Assembly (NCBI GenBank): GCA_964540415.1
Contig: CAZIMM010000063.1
Location: 1-12,633, forward strand
Source of the DNA: CAZIMM01 sp964540415
Lineage (GTDB): Bacteria > Bacillota > Clostridia > Oscillospirales > Acutalibacteraceae
Length of the DNA: 12,633 nucleotides
Direction of reading: 5' to 3'
Within the stretch, counting starts at the first letter, position 1; every line of letters starts with the position of its first letter. Below, piece after piece: positions 6,712-12,633 of the stretch. The translations under genes and the position numbers were made by a program. A model generated the notes under the pieces. The model was not told the origin of the DNA, made no database searches, and was given only the letters and a program-made list of their open reading frames with translations.

Positions 6712-7314
6712 ATGAAAAAATTTACCGCTGTTATATTAGCACTTATTGTGACAGTTTCTTTTGCCGCATGCGGCAAAAAAGCAGATACCGCCACGACTAC
6801 AGAAAACACAACGGTCGAGCAGACCACAGCAACGCAAACAAACAACATTGCCGATGCGCTCGCACTGCTCACCACAGTATGGAACAGCTACGCCGAGGAT
6901 GATAAATTCCCCGTTTCGGGCGGTGACTCATCTGCTCCCGTTATGAATGCTCCCGCAAAATTCAGCATCAGTGACGCTGCTGCACTCAACTCAACTCTCG
7001 GTCTGCCCGAATCTTCGGCAGCAAAAATTGACGATGCCGCATCGCTTGTGCATATGATGAACGCCAACACCTTCACCTGTGGAGCTTTTCATGCAGCAAA
7101 CTCCTCCGACGCCGCAGACCTTGCAACGGCAATAAAAGAGAACACAATGGCAAGGCAGTGGATGTGCGGCTTCCCTGACAAGCTCGTTGTTGTTACAATT
7201 GATGATTATGTCGTTTCGTTCTTCGGCGCAGAAGACCTGACAAGCACTTTCAAGGACAAGCTTGTGTCCGCCTACCCGGATGCAGCCGTCGTCTGCGACC
7301 AGGCTGTTATCTGA
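6712..7314 (+). CDS. Small secreted lipoprotein of the sigma-factor operon, unrecognised
   Basis: A 200-residue protein with a lipoprotein signal peptide: MKKF, a hydrophobic stretch, then SFAAC with the lipidated Cys at residue 20. A threonine-rich linker follows (about 25-45). The mature domain ends QWMCGFPDKLVVVTIDDYVV then SFFGAEDLTSTFKDK. The latter half is loosely like DUF4358 lipoproteins, but this is not certain. ATG 6712 has CGGAGG upstream and gives a proper signal peptide. It lies 23 bases after the anti-sigma gene and 19 before the acyltransferase gene, so it is probably cotranscribed. It may sense or stabilise the envelope process the operon controls; that is inference. Confidence 0.85.
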   Translation: MKKFTAVILALIVTVSFAACGKKADTATTTENTTVEQTTATQTNNIADALALLTTVWNSYAEDDKFPVSGGDSSAPVMNAPAKFSISDAAALNSTLGLPESSAAKIDDAASLVHMMNANTFTCGAFHAANSSDAADLATAIKENTMARQWMCGFPDKLVVVTIDDYVVSFFGAEDLTSTFKDKLVSAYPDAAVVCDQAVI

Positions 7315-7333
7315 CTTAAACGGAGCTTTTAAT

Positions 7334-8731
7334 ATGGTTTTTTCGAGCCTAACTTTTCTTTGTTGCTTTCTGCCCTGCGCGCTGCTGCTCTATGCGGCAG
7401 CGCCGAAAAGGCTGAAGAATGCAGCGATTCTTGCCGCAAGCCTTGTGTTTTATGCTTGGGGCGAGCCAAAGTTCGTTCTGGTAATGCTTTTTACAATTGC
7501 ACAGGGCTATATATTCGGCTTACTGATTGAAAAAAGCGAAGGCCGCCGGGCAAAGATTTACTTGGCGGTCTCTTCGTTTATCAGTCTCGGTATGCTCGGC
7601 TACTGTAAATATGCCAACTTTTTTATCGAGAATTTCAACTCGGTCACCGGGCTTTCCGTGTCGCTGCTTAAAGTTACGCTGCCGGTCGGCATCAGCTTTT
7701 ACACGTTTCAGATTATCAGCTATCTGGCGGATGTCTACCGCAGACAGGTCTGTGCGCAGCGCAATTTCATCAACCTTGCCGCCTATATTGCAATGTTTCC
7801 GCAGCTCATCGCCGGGCCGATTGTCAGATATTCCGACATTGCAAGGCAGCTGAGCAGCAGAACACACGGCTTTGAAAAAGCGGCGGAGGGAACAACGCGG
7901 TTCATCCTGGGCTTGGGCAAAAAGGTGCTTATTGCCAACACCCTCGGCGAGCTTTGCGATATTTTCCGCAATTCCGACGACAAATCGGTTCTGTTTTTCT
8001 GGCTGTATGCCGTTGCCTACACCCTGCATATATACTTTGATTTTTCCGGCTACAGTGATATGGCAATCGGCCTTGGCAAACTGTTCGGGTTCGATTTCGC
8101 CGAAAACTTCAACTATCCTTATATCTCAAGAAGTCTCACGGAGTTCTGGCGAAGGTGGCACATTTCGCTGGGCTCGTGGTTCCGAGATTATGTTTATATT
8201 CCGCTTGGCGGCAACAGAGTGAGCAAGCTGAAATGGCTGCGAAACATAATGGTTGTGTGGCTGCTGACCGGTTTCTGGCACGGCGCGGCTTGGAACTTTA
8301 TTGTGTGGGGACTGTTTTTCGGCGTGATGCTGATTGCAGAAAAGCTGTTTATAGGCAGATTTCTCGAAAAGGCAAAGGTTCTCAATCACATCTATGTTCT
8401 GCTTGCCGTTGTGCTGAGCTTTGCGGTCTTTGATGCTGCGGATATGGCAGGCGCGTTCAGGTGCATTGCGGCGATGTTCGGCGCGGGAAGTTATCCGCTT
8501 GTTTCCGAAACCGCGCTTTATTATGCAAAGAGCTATTTTGTGATTCTTCTCGCGGCGGCGGTCGGCTCAACGCCCATTGTGTCTGCAGCAGTCAAACGCA
8601 TCGAAAAAAGCGATGCGGGCAAAAAAGCTTTCTGCTTTGTGCAGCCCGTTTTCCTTGTTGCGCTGCTGTGCGCGGTTGTCGGTTACCTTGCCGACGGCTC
8701 ATTCAATCCGTTTTTATATTTCAGGTTTTAG
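7334..8731 (+). CDS. MBOAT-family O-acyltransferase (AlgI/DltB type)
   Basis: A 465-residue polytopic membrane protein with about ten hydrophobic segments. It shows the hallmark MBOAT stretches: FPQLIAGPIVRYSDI (about 155-169), YFDFSGYSDMAIGLGKLFGF (234-253), FWRRWHISLGSWFRDYVYIP (271-290) with LGGNR, and TGFWHGAAWNFIVWG (312-326). H316 in the FWHG motif is the conserved catalytic histidine, and H276 is the second family histidine. Length agrees with AlgI-like proteins. It probably moves an acetyl group across the membrane for O-acetylation of a surface polymer. The next gene encodes its usual partner. The start at 7334 has CGGAG 8 bases upstream and begins directly with a membrane segment. 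The acceptor polymer is unknown. Confidence 0.97.
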   Translation: MVFSSLTFLCCFLPCALLLYAAAPKRLKNAAILAASLVFYAWGEPKFVLVMLFTIAQGYIFGLLIEKSEGRRAKIYLAVSSFISLGMLGYCKYANFFIENFNSVTGLSVSLLKVTLPVGISFYTFQIISYLADVYRRQVCAQRNFINLAAYIAMFPQLIAGPIVRYSDIARQLSSRTHGFEKAAEGTTRFILGLGKKVLIANTLGELCDIFRNSDDKSVLFFWLYAVAYTLHIYFDFSGYSDMAIGLGKLFGFDFAENFNYPYISRSLTEFWRRWHISLGSWFRDYVYIPLGGNRVSKLKWLRNIMVVWLLTGFWHGAAWNFIVWGLFFGVMLIAEKLFIGRFLEKAKVLNHIYVLLAVVLSFAVFDAADMAGAFRCIAAMFGAGSYPLVSETALYYAKSYFVILLAAAVGSTPIVSAAVKRIEKSDAGKKAFCFVQPVFLVALLCAVVGYLADGSFNPFLYFRF

Positions 8732-8743
8732 GAGGGCAGATAT

Positions 8744-9844
8744 ATGACAGTGAAATTAAAAAATATCGTTATCGTTTTTGTTACGGCTTCCTTTCTGTTC
8801 GGTCTGTCTGCCTTTTTTATTTTCGGGCCTGATAAAATCGTTTCGGAAAGTGAGCGCCGTCTGCTCAAAACATTTCCGGATTTCAATGTTTCATCCGTTA
8901 TGTCCGGGCAGTTTATGCAGGACTTTGAAACCTACGCTGCAGACCAGCTGCCGCTGCGCGACCGCTTTCGCAGCATTAAGGCATTCTGCGCATACTATCT
9001 GTTTCGACAGAGCGATGTCAACGACATTTATTTGCAGAACGGCTATGCTTCAAAGCTTGATTACCCGCAAAGCAACGATTCACTTGACTACGCCGCATCG
9101 CGGTTTACGCATATATTCGACAAGTATCTGAAAAGCAGCAATACGAACGTATATCTGTCGGTCATACCCGACAAGAACTGCTTCCTTGCTTCACAGAACG
9201 GCTATCCGTCAATAGACTTTAACGATTTTGTCAGATATCTGCGCGAAAACACGGAATATATGCAGTATATTGATATTTCCGGTTGTCTGGAGCTGACGGA
9301 TTACTACAAAACGGATACGCATTGGCGGCAGGAAGAAATTGAGGATGTCGCCCAAACTCTTGTCGGCGCAATGGGAGTTCAGCTTGAAAACAGCCATTCC
9401 CCCATTTCACTCGAAAATCCGTTTTACGGCGTTTACTGCGGGCAATCGGCACTTAATCTGCCGCCGGAAAAAATCCTCTATCTGACAGACGAAGTTATTG
9501 AAAACTTTGAGGTGTACGATTACGAAACGGACAGCAATATTCCCGTCTATGATATGGAAAAGGCATACGGCAAAGACCCGTATGAGATGTTTCTGTCCGG
9601 CTCAAAATCGCTGCTCCGAATCAAAAACGACGCCGTTTCCAACGGCAAAAAGCTGATTGTTTTCCGGGATTCCTTCGGCAGCAGCATTGCACCGCTGCTC
9701 GCAGAGGGCTACAGTGAAACCTTTTTGATTGATATTCGCTACATCAGCCCCGATATACTCGGAAGCCTTGTGGATTTCGACAACAGCGATGTTCTTTTTC
9801 TTTACAGCACCCTTGTGCTCAATAACAGCGTTACACTGAAATAA
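8744..9844 (+). CDS. DHHW/AlgJ-AlgX-like extracellular O-acetylation protein
   Basis: A 366-residue protein with an N-terminal membrane anchor (about residues 6-28), leaving the rest outside the cell. 'E.R.L..FP' with SGQFMQDFETYAADQLPLRD (54-73) is the conserved N-terminal signature of DHHW and AlgJ/AlgX-type proteins. YYKTDTHW (187-194) supplies the Asp-x-His pair (D191, H193), and VFRDSFGSSIAPLL (306-319) contains the candidate nucleophile S310 of the SGNH-like fold. AGGAGGG (8730-8736) overlaps the acyltransferase stop and lies 7 bases before the ATG. It most likely accepts acetyl groups delivered by the MBOAT partner and places them on the polymer. It is the last gene of the operon. Confidence 0.9.
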   Translation: MTVKLKNIVIVFVTASFLFGLSAFFIFGPDKIVSESERRLLKTFPDFNVSSVMSGQFMQDFETYAADQLPLRDRFRSIKAFCAYYLFRQSDVNDIYLQNGYASKLDYPQSNDSLDYAASRFTHIFDKYLKSSNTNVYLSVIPDKNCFLASQNGYPSIDFNDFVRYLRENTEYMQYIDISGCLELTDYYKTDTHWRQEEIEDVAQTLVGAMGVQLENSHSPISLENPFYGVYCGQSALNLPPEKILYLTDEVIENFEVYDYETDSNIPVYDMEKAYGKDPYEMFLSGSKSLLRIKNDAVSNGKKLIVFRDSFGSSIAPLLAEGYSETFLIDIRYISPDILGSLVDFDNSDVLFLYSTLVLNNSVTLK

Positions 9845-10048
9845 GTGACGAGTTGCAGAGACACTCGGATTTAAGAAAATGAAATTAAGATATATCGAGA
9901 GTGACAACTAAATCGTTCTGAAGTTAAGAGTTCCGGATGGCTTGTAATCAGATTGCGGACAAGTGATATTGTTGCATATCAATTGAAGTGTGTAAATACT
10001 GTAAAATCGTTATAAATAAGTAAATATACAAATTTTCATCCGAGTATC
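9845..10048. other. AT-rich gene-free stretch after the acetylation operon
   Basis: No convincing frame, repeat or RNA motif is seen. Several TATAAA/TAAAAT-like words occur at 9990-10030, any of which could be a -10 box for the structured region that follows, but no matching -35 box is clear. Confidence 0.5.
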
Positions 10049-10077
10049 GCCCGGGTGAAAAATGAATATTCCCATTT

Positions 10078-10130
10078 GCCGGGTAAAGAGCATTGATGCT
10101 CCCCCACCCGGCAGACGGGATTTTTGTTTT
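10078..10130 (+). terminator. GC-rich hairpin followed by T-rich tract, probable terminator
   Basis: GCCGGGT (10078-10084) pairs with ACCCGGC (10106-10112), enclosing GAGCA/TGCTC (10088-10092 and 10097-10101). TTTTTGTTTT follows at 10121-10130. A smaller stem CCCG/CGGG (10107-10110 with 10116-10119) sits directly against the T tract. It lies about 235 bases after the last acetylation gene, a long trailer if it ends that operon. An upstream copy CCGGGTG (10051-10057) could capture the same CACCCGG strand. Confidence 0.55.
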
Positions 10131-10131
10131 C

Positions 10132-10239
10132 TTCTCAAACGGCAGAGAAACAGCCCGCAAAAAGCCTTGTAACAAGACCTTTTGCGGGCAGGTGGGTGAA
10201 AGAAAGAACGCAGGCATTGTATCATTGCTTCCGTTCTTT
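10132..10239 (+). ncRNA. Three consecutive hairpins, candidate structured RNA
   Basis: Hairpin one is TTCTC/GAGAA (10132-10136 with 10145-10149). Hairpin two is GCCCGCAAAA/TTTTGCGGGC (10153-10162 with 10180-10189), with CTTG/CAAG (10166-10169 with 10173-10176) inside. Hairpin three is AAAGAACG/CGTTCTTT (10203-10210 with 10232-10239), with AGGCA/TGCTT (10212-10216 with 10226-10230) inside. No protein frame fits the region. No known riboswitch or housekeeping RNA consensus was recognised. It may be a small RNA, a leader element or a group of terminators; strand is assumed. Confidence 0.35.
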
Positions 10240-10306
10240 ATGTGTCTATCGCGTATAAAACAGATGTTTTCGGCAAATCGGTGTATAGATTTTAACTCGC
10301 GTAATA

Positions 10307-10531
10307 TATAATGCTTTGCATAGCCACCGACACAATTCACTATTATTTGTAAAAGTCGCAGGGGACGAACCGATATGCAAATGCCAGTCAAGAAGACACC
10401 GCTCCGGAGTGTCCGGCTTAACCTTCAAACGGACAAAAGAGGGAGAAAAAAATACTGTCCATTCGGTGAGCAGATACAGTTATAAGGGTTTATTGTCTTA
10501 TTAATGCTTTATTATTACAGAGTGAGGCTGG
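10307..10531 (+). other. Gene-free stretch with a TATAAT box and short inverted repeats
   Basis: TATAAT at 10307-10312 is a perfect -10 word, but no good -35 box is 16-18 bases upstream. Downstream, GACAC/GTGTC (10395-10399 with 10409-10413) and TGTCCG/CGGACA (10410-10415 with 10430-10435) share bases, so only one can form at a time. A purine-rich AAAAGAGGGAGAAAAAAA follows with no good start codon after it. It reads like a structured untranslated RNA, but no known class was recognised. Confidence 0.3.
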
Positions 10532-10603
10532 CTGCGGCAGGAGGCGGATGAAACTCCGTGCAAGCGGCGGAGCTTACACCGGAATTCACAAATCGAGCCG
10601 CAG
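10532..10603 (+). other. Long-range inverted repeat enclosing a second stem, possible RNA element
   Basis: CTGCGGC (10532-10538) and GCCGCAG (10597-10603) are exact reverse complements and enclose CTCCG/CGGAG (10554-10558 with 10568-10572). The region is markedly more GC-rich than its flanks and lies just upstream of the DUF362 promoter candidate. No known riboswitch consensus was recognised. Confidence 0.3.
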
Positions 10604-10641
10604 ATGTCATCATCGGTTTGTACTACATATTTTTATATTTG

Positions 10642-10650
10642 TGATATTAT
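10642..10650 (+). promoter_or_regulatory. Extended -10 promoter candidate for the DUF362 gene
   Basis: TG (10642-10643), one base, then TATTAT (10645-10650) forms an extended -10 element. No consensus -35 box is visible at the proper distance, which extended -10 promoters tolerate. Transcription would start near 10657, inside the following hairpin. Confidence 0.4.
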
Positions 10651-10651
10651 C

Positions 10652-10678
10652 AGCGAAAAACATATTGCCTTTTTCGCT
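10652..10678 (+). promoter_or_regulatory. 9-bp perfect hairpin at the expected start of the DUF362 transcript
   Basis: AGCGAAAAA (10652-10660) and TTTTTCGCT (10670-10678) are exact reverse complements around a 9-base loop. It lies immediately after the -10 candidate, so it could be a repressor operator or a 5' leader hairpin. It could also end transcription coming from the left. Confidence 0.45.
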
Positions 10679-10789
10679 CATATAGTATAGGATACAAATA
10701 ATGGATATTCTATTTCGGATTTCCGCAGCACCGAATTCTTAGAAAGGAAGAGATGCGGACAAATCATGTTCCGTATCGGGGTGAATTAT

Positions 10790-12199
10790 ATGGAAGAAAA
10801 AACTACTGTCTATGTGTGGCACCTGTGCGCTGAACACCAAAAAGAAAGCCTGACAAGGTTTCAGCCGCTGAACGCTGCTCTTAAAGCCGAGGTAAAGGCG
10901 GCGGTATATGAGCTGTTTGACAGGGCGGGCGGAGAAAAAATGCTCAAAGAGAGCGGTGAGGTCTTTATAAAGCCCAACGGCATCGACGGTCAGCCCTATT
11001 GCTATACACGGCCGGAGTTTGTCGAGGCAGTAATCGAATACTGGAACGAGCACGGTGCCAAAAAGGTGTATCTTTTTGAAAATTCCACTCAGAGTAATGC
11101 GACACGGCTTGTTTATGCCGTGACAGGATACGATAAAGTCTGCCGCAGGACAGGTGCAAAACCGGTTTATCTCGATGAGGAAAAAACGGTTGAGCTTGAA
11201 TTCAAGGGACGTCCTTCCGAAAAAGACGCGCCGGACGGTTATGTTAAAACGACCTTCGGAATGCCCAGGTTCGTTTATAAAAATCTGATTGAAAACAAGA
11301 AAAAGAACCTCTATATCAGTCTGCCGAAGCTGAAAACGCACTCAATGGCGGGCGTTACGCTCGGTGTTAAAAACCAATGGGCGTTTCCCTGTCAGTCCAG
11401 CCGCGGCTTTGACCACAACTACAATCTCTCCAATAAGCTTGTGGATGTGCTCGGTTACGTCCGCCCGGATTTTACGATTATCGAGGGCATTGAGGGCACA
11501 ATTTACGGTCATTATCCCGTAACGGCGCTTGCGGATAAGGCTGTGCTTCCGCTGAGAGTGCTCGTTGCCGGCAAAAATGTTGTGGCAACCGATATGGTCG
11601 GCGCACGTATTTTCGGGCTGACAACAAACGACGTGCCGCACCTGAAAAGCGCCATTGAAAAAGGCTATTCGGAAGGTGTGAAAAGCCTTGAGGATATTGA
11701 CATTCAGGGTGACATTTCAATGTACAATACCGTTTACCCTTATGACCTGTTTGACTGTTACCCGAAGGACGTAAAAATAATTATGGGAAAAGAGAGATGC
11801 TGCAAGCAGGGGTGTCAGAATAATCCTCTGACGCTTTTACAAATACTTTACAACGACCACGGCGGAAAAGGCGGCTGGACAATGGTTATGGGCAAGGGGC
11901 ACGACAAAAAGGAAATTGATGCGATAGAGGGGAAAGTACTTATCGTCGGGGACTGCGCTATAAAGGAGGTCGGCGACAGGCTTATAAGCCGACTGGGCAA
12001 AAAGAATGTCTTTATCAGCCCAAAATGCAACAGCCTTGCTTCAACCGCAGCGGCAATGTTCAACCTAATGCAGGTCAATCCGATGGTATTTGTGCCGATA
12101 AATCCGCTGAAGGCGTTGAGCTGCCTTACGCTTTCAAAGCTGCACGGCTCAACGGCGCTTGTGCCGTCACCGTTTTCAAACAAGATAAAAACCGTTTGA
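10790..12199 (+). CDS. DUF362 domain protein
   Basis: A 469-residue soluble protein. DUF362 spans about residues 55-275: EVFIKPNGIDGQPYCYTRPE (57-76), FVEAVIEYWNEHGAKKVYLF (77-96) with ENS, LPKLKTHSMAGVTLGVKNQW (178-197), and ATDMVGARIFGL (266-277). The 'IKPN', 'PK.KTH....T...KN' and 'D.VGA...G' motifs are diagnostic. Usual ferredoxin CxxCxxC clusters are absent; instead CCKQGC (337-342) is present. The C-terminal region beyond about 335 is not recognised. The family's biochemical role is not settled; links to iron-sulfur chemistry have been proposed. The ATG at 10790 is preferred (GGGGTG 6 bases upstream) over the in-frame ATG at 10766, whose AAAGGAAG is too distant. No partner genes are adjacent. 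Confidence 0.92.
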   Translation: MEEKTTVYVWHLCAEHQKESLTRFQPLNAALKAEVKAAVYELFDRAGGEKMLKESGEVFIKPNGIDGQPYCYTRPEFVEAVIEYWNEHGAKKVYLFENSTQSNATRLVYAVTGYDKVCRRTGAKPVYLDEEKTVELEFKGRPSEKDAPDGYVKTTFGMPRFVYKNLIENKKKNLYISLPKLKTHSMAGVTLGVKNQWAFPCQSSRGFDHNYNLSNKLVDVLGYVRPDFTIIEGIEGTIYGHYPVTALADKAVLPLRVLVAGKNVVATDMVGARIFGLTTNDVPHLKSAIEKGYSEGVKSLEDIDIQGDISMYNTVYPYDLFDCYPKDVKIIMGKERCCKQGCQNNPLTLLQILYNDHGGKGGWTMVMGKGHDKKEIDAIEGKVLIVGDCAIKEVGDRLISRLGKKNVFISPKCNSLASTAAAMFNLMQVNPMVFVPINPLKALSCLTLSKLHGSTALVPSPFSNKIKTV

Positions 12200-12210
12200 T
12201 AAATCCGATG

Positions 12211-12290
12211 CACACAAAGAAATAGGCAGCATTTCTCGGGCTGACCTTGTGTGAATAAACTGTCTAATAATCATTTTACCCAAGGTCAGC
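12211..12290 (+). other. Two competing inverted repeats downstream of the DUF362 gene
   Basis: Stem A is CACACAA/TTGTGTG (12211-12217 with 12247-12253), enclosing GAAAT/ATTTC (12219-12223 with 12231-12235). Stem B is GCTGACCTTG/CAAGGTCAGC (12240-12249 with 12281-12290), a perfect 10 bp with a 31-base loop. The strands TTG at 12247-12249 are shared, so the two stems compete. There is no T tract, so plain termination is unlikely. Confidence 0.4.
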
Positions 12291-12322
12291 AGAAGAATAT
12301 TGAAAAAAGTGAATTAACGCCG

Positions 12323-12331
12323 TGATATAAT
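12323..12331 (+). promoter_or_regulatory. Extended -10 promoter of the final gene
   Basis: TG (12323-12324), one base, then a perfect TATAAT (12326-12331). An A-rich GAAAAA stretch lies roughly where a -35 box would be, with TTGAAA slightly too far at 20 bases. Transcription would begin near 12338, giving a leader of about 35 bases. Confidence 0.6.
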
Positions 12332-12372
12332 CAAATTACGGCTGAAATCAATATACATAAGGAGGAAACAAT

Positions 12373-12633
12373 ATGTTTAGGTTCTGGGGCAGCGGCTCAT
12401 CCGAAATAATGGAGCTTGTTAAAAGCATCAATGTCAGAAGCACGGAAAACTTCAACTGGACATTCATTTTTATCCTTGCTGTTGTGTTCTATGTTTACTG
12501 GACGGAAATTAAGAAAAAGGATTACAAGGTCATCAGCGCAGGCCTTGCACTTTACGGCGTGCACTGGTTCTATGAGATTATCAACGCTGTAATCGGTCAC
12601 TTCTCCGGCTATCCCCTCTGGTCTGTTTCAAAT
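12373..12633 (+). CDS. Membrane protein, N-terminal part, unrecognised, cut by the window edge
   Basis: The frame opens at ATG 12373, with AAGGAGG (12359-12365) 7 bases upstream, and is still open at the last base (87 codons). The protein starts MFRFWGSGSSEIMELVKSIN. It has two hydrophobic segments, NWTFIFILAVVFYVYW (about 29-44) and VISAGLALYGVHWFYEII (about 55-72), joined by a charged loop (TEIKKKDYK). It is rich in Trp, Tyr and Phe. No family is recognised. A strong ribosome binding site and its own extended -10 promoter indicate a real, separately transcribed gene. Confidence 0.85.
   Translation, partial: MFRFWGSGSSEIMELVKSINVRSTENFNWTFIFILAVVFYVYWTEIKKKDYKVISAGLALYGVHWFYEIINAVIGHFSGYPLWSVSN

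Noticed and set aside
7520..8029. A 169-codon minus-strand frame inside the acyltransferase gene.
   Set aside because: It is the shadow of a highly conserved MBOAT gene and has no recognised motif.
9948..10391. A 147-codon minus-strand frame across the gene-free region.
   Set aside because: It runs through the strong GC-rich hairpins, has no ribosome binding site and no recognisable domain; composition looks like chance.
10350..10450. Possible known riboswitch (cyclic dinucleotide, glycine, cobalamin or guanidine types were considered).
   Set aside because: Short words resemble parts of several classes, but none of the consensus cores could be followed through, so no class is claimed.
10515..10605. 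Possible group II intron domain V or cobalamin-type element, because of GGATGAAACTCCGTGC.
   Set aside because: The domain V AGC/GUUCG signature and the cobalamin core are missing, and no intron-encoded protein is nearby.

Overview
The window looks like the chromosome of an anaerobic Gram-positive Clostridia member, probably in or near the gut Oscillospiraceae/Ruminococcaceae. This is inferred from strong AGGAGG-type ribosome binding sites, an ECF sigma/anti-sigma pair of clostridial style, a DUF362 protein, and relics of a clostridial large serine recombinase. No rRNA or tRNA is visible.

Left part (1-2315). Bases 1-660 look like decayed mobile DNA: a broken C-terminal piece of a large serine recombinase and a minus-strand mini-frame carrying a Walker A-like motif. 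Next comes a compact, translationally coupled plus-strand operon of a TetR-family regulator, a small degenerate GIY-YIG-like protein and a DUF2087 protein. It has a near-consensus promoter with a perfect 8-bp inverted repeat over the expected transcription start, which suggests TetR autoregulation. It ends at a very strong 17-bp hairpin.

Middle (2316-4835, minus strand). One large gene encodes a predicted cytoplasmic glycoside hydrolase of the GH95/DUF5703-like (alpha/alpha)6 type. No transporter or sugar regulator accompanies it. The following 750 bases hold only fragments, a short tandem repeat and promoter candidates.

Right-centre (5586-9844, plus strand). Five genes form an apparent operon: ECF sigma factor, membrane-anchored putative anti-sigma protein (4-base overlap), small lipoprotein, MBOAT O-acyltransferase (AlgI/DltB type), and an AlgJ/AlgX-like DHHW protein. 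The last two are the classic pair for O-acetylating an extracellular polymer. The layout suggests an envelope-stress circuit that modifies surface polysaccharide.

Right end (9845-12633). A 945-base gene-free stretch is full of strong inverted repeats, including four consecutive hairpins at 10078-10239 with competing pairings. It is followed by a DUF362 protein gene, another region of competing hairpins with an extended -10 promoter, and the start of an unrecognised membrane protein cut off by the window edge.

The most promising leads are the structured intergenic region at 10049-10239, the ECF-linked acetylation operon, and the TetR/GIY-YIG-like/DUF2087 module. No defence, CRISPR or clearly new enzymatic system was recognised.
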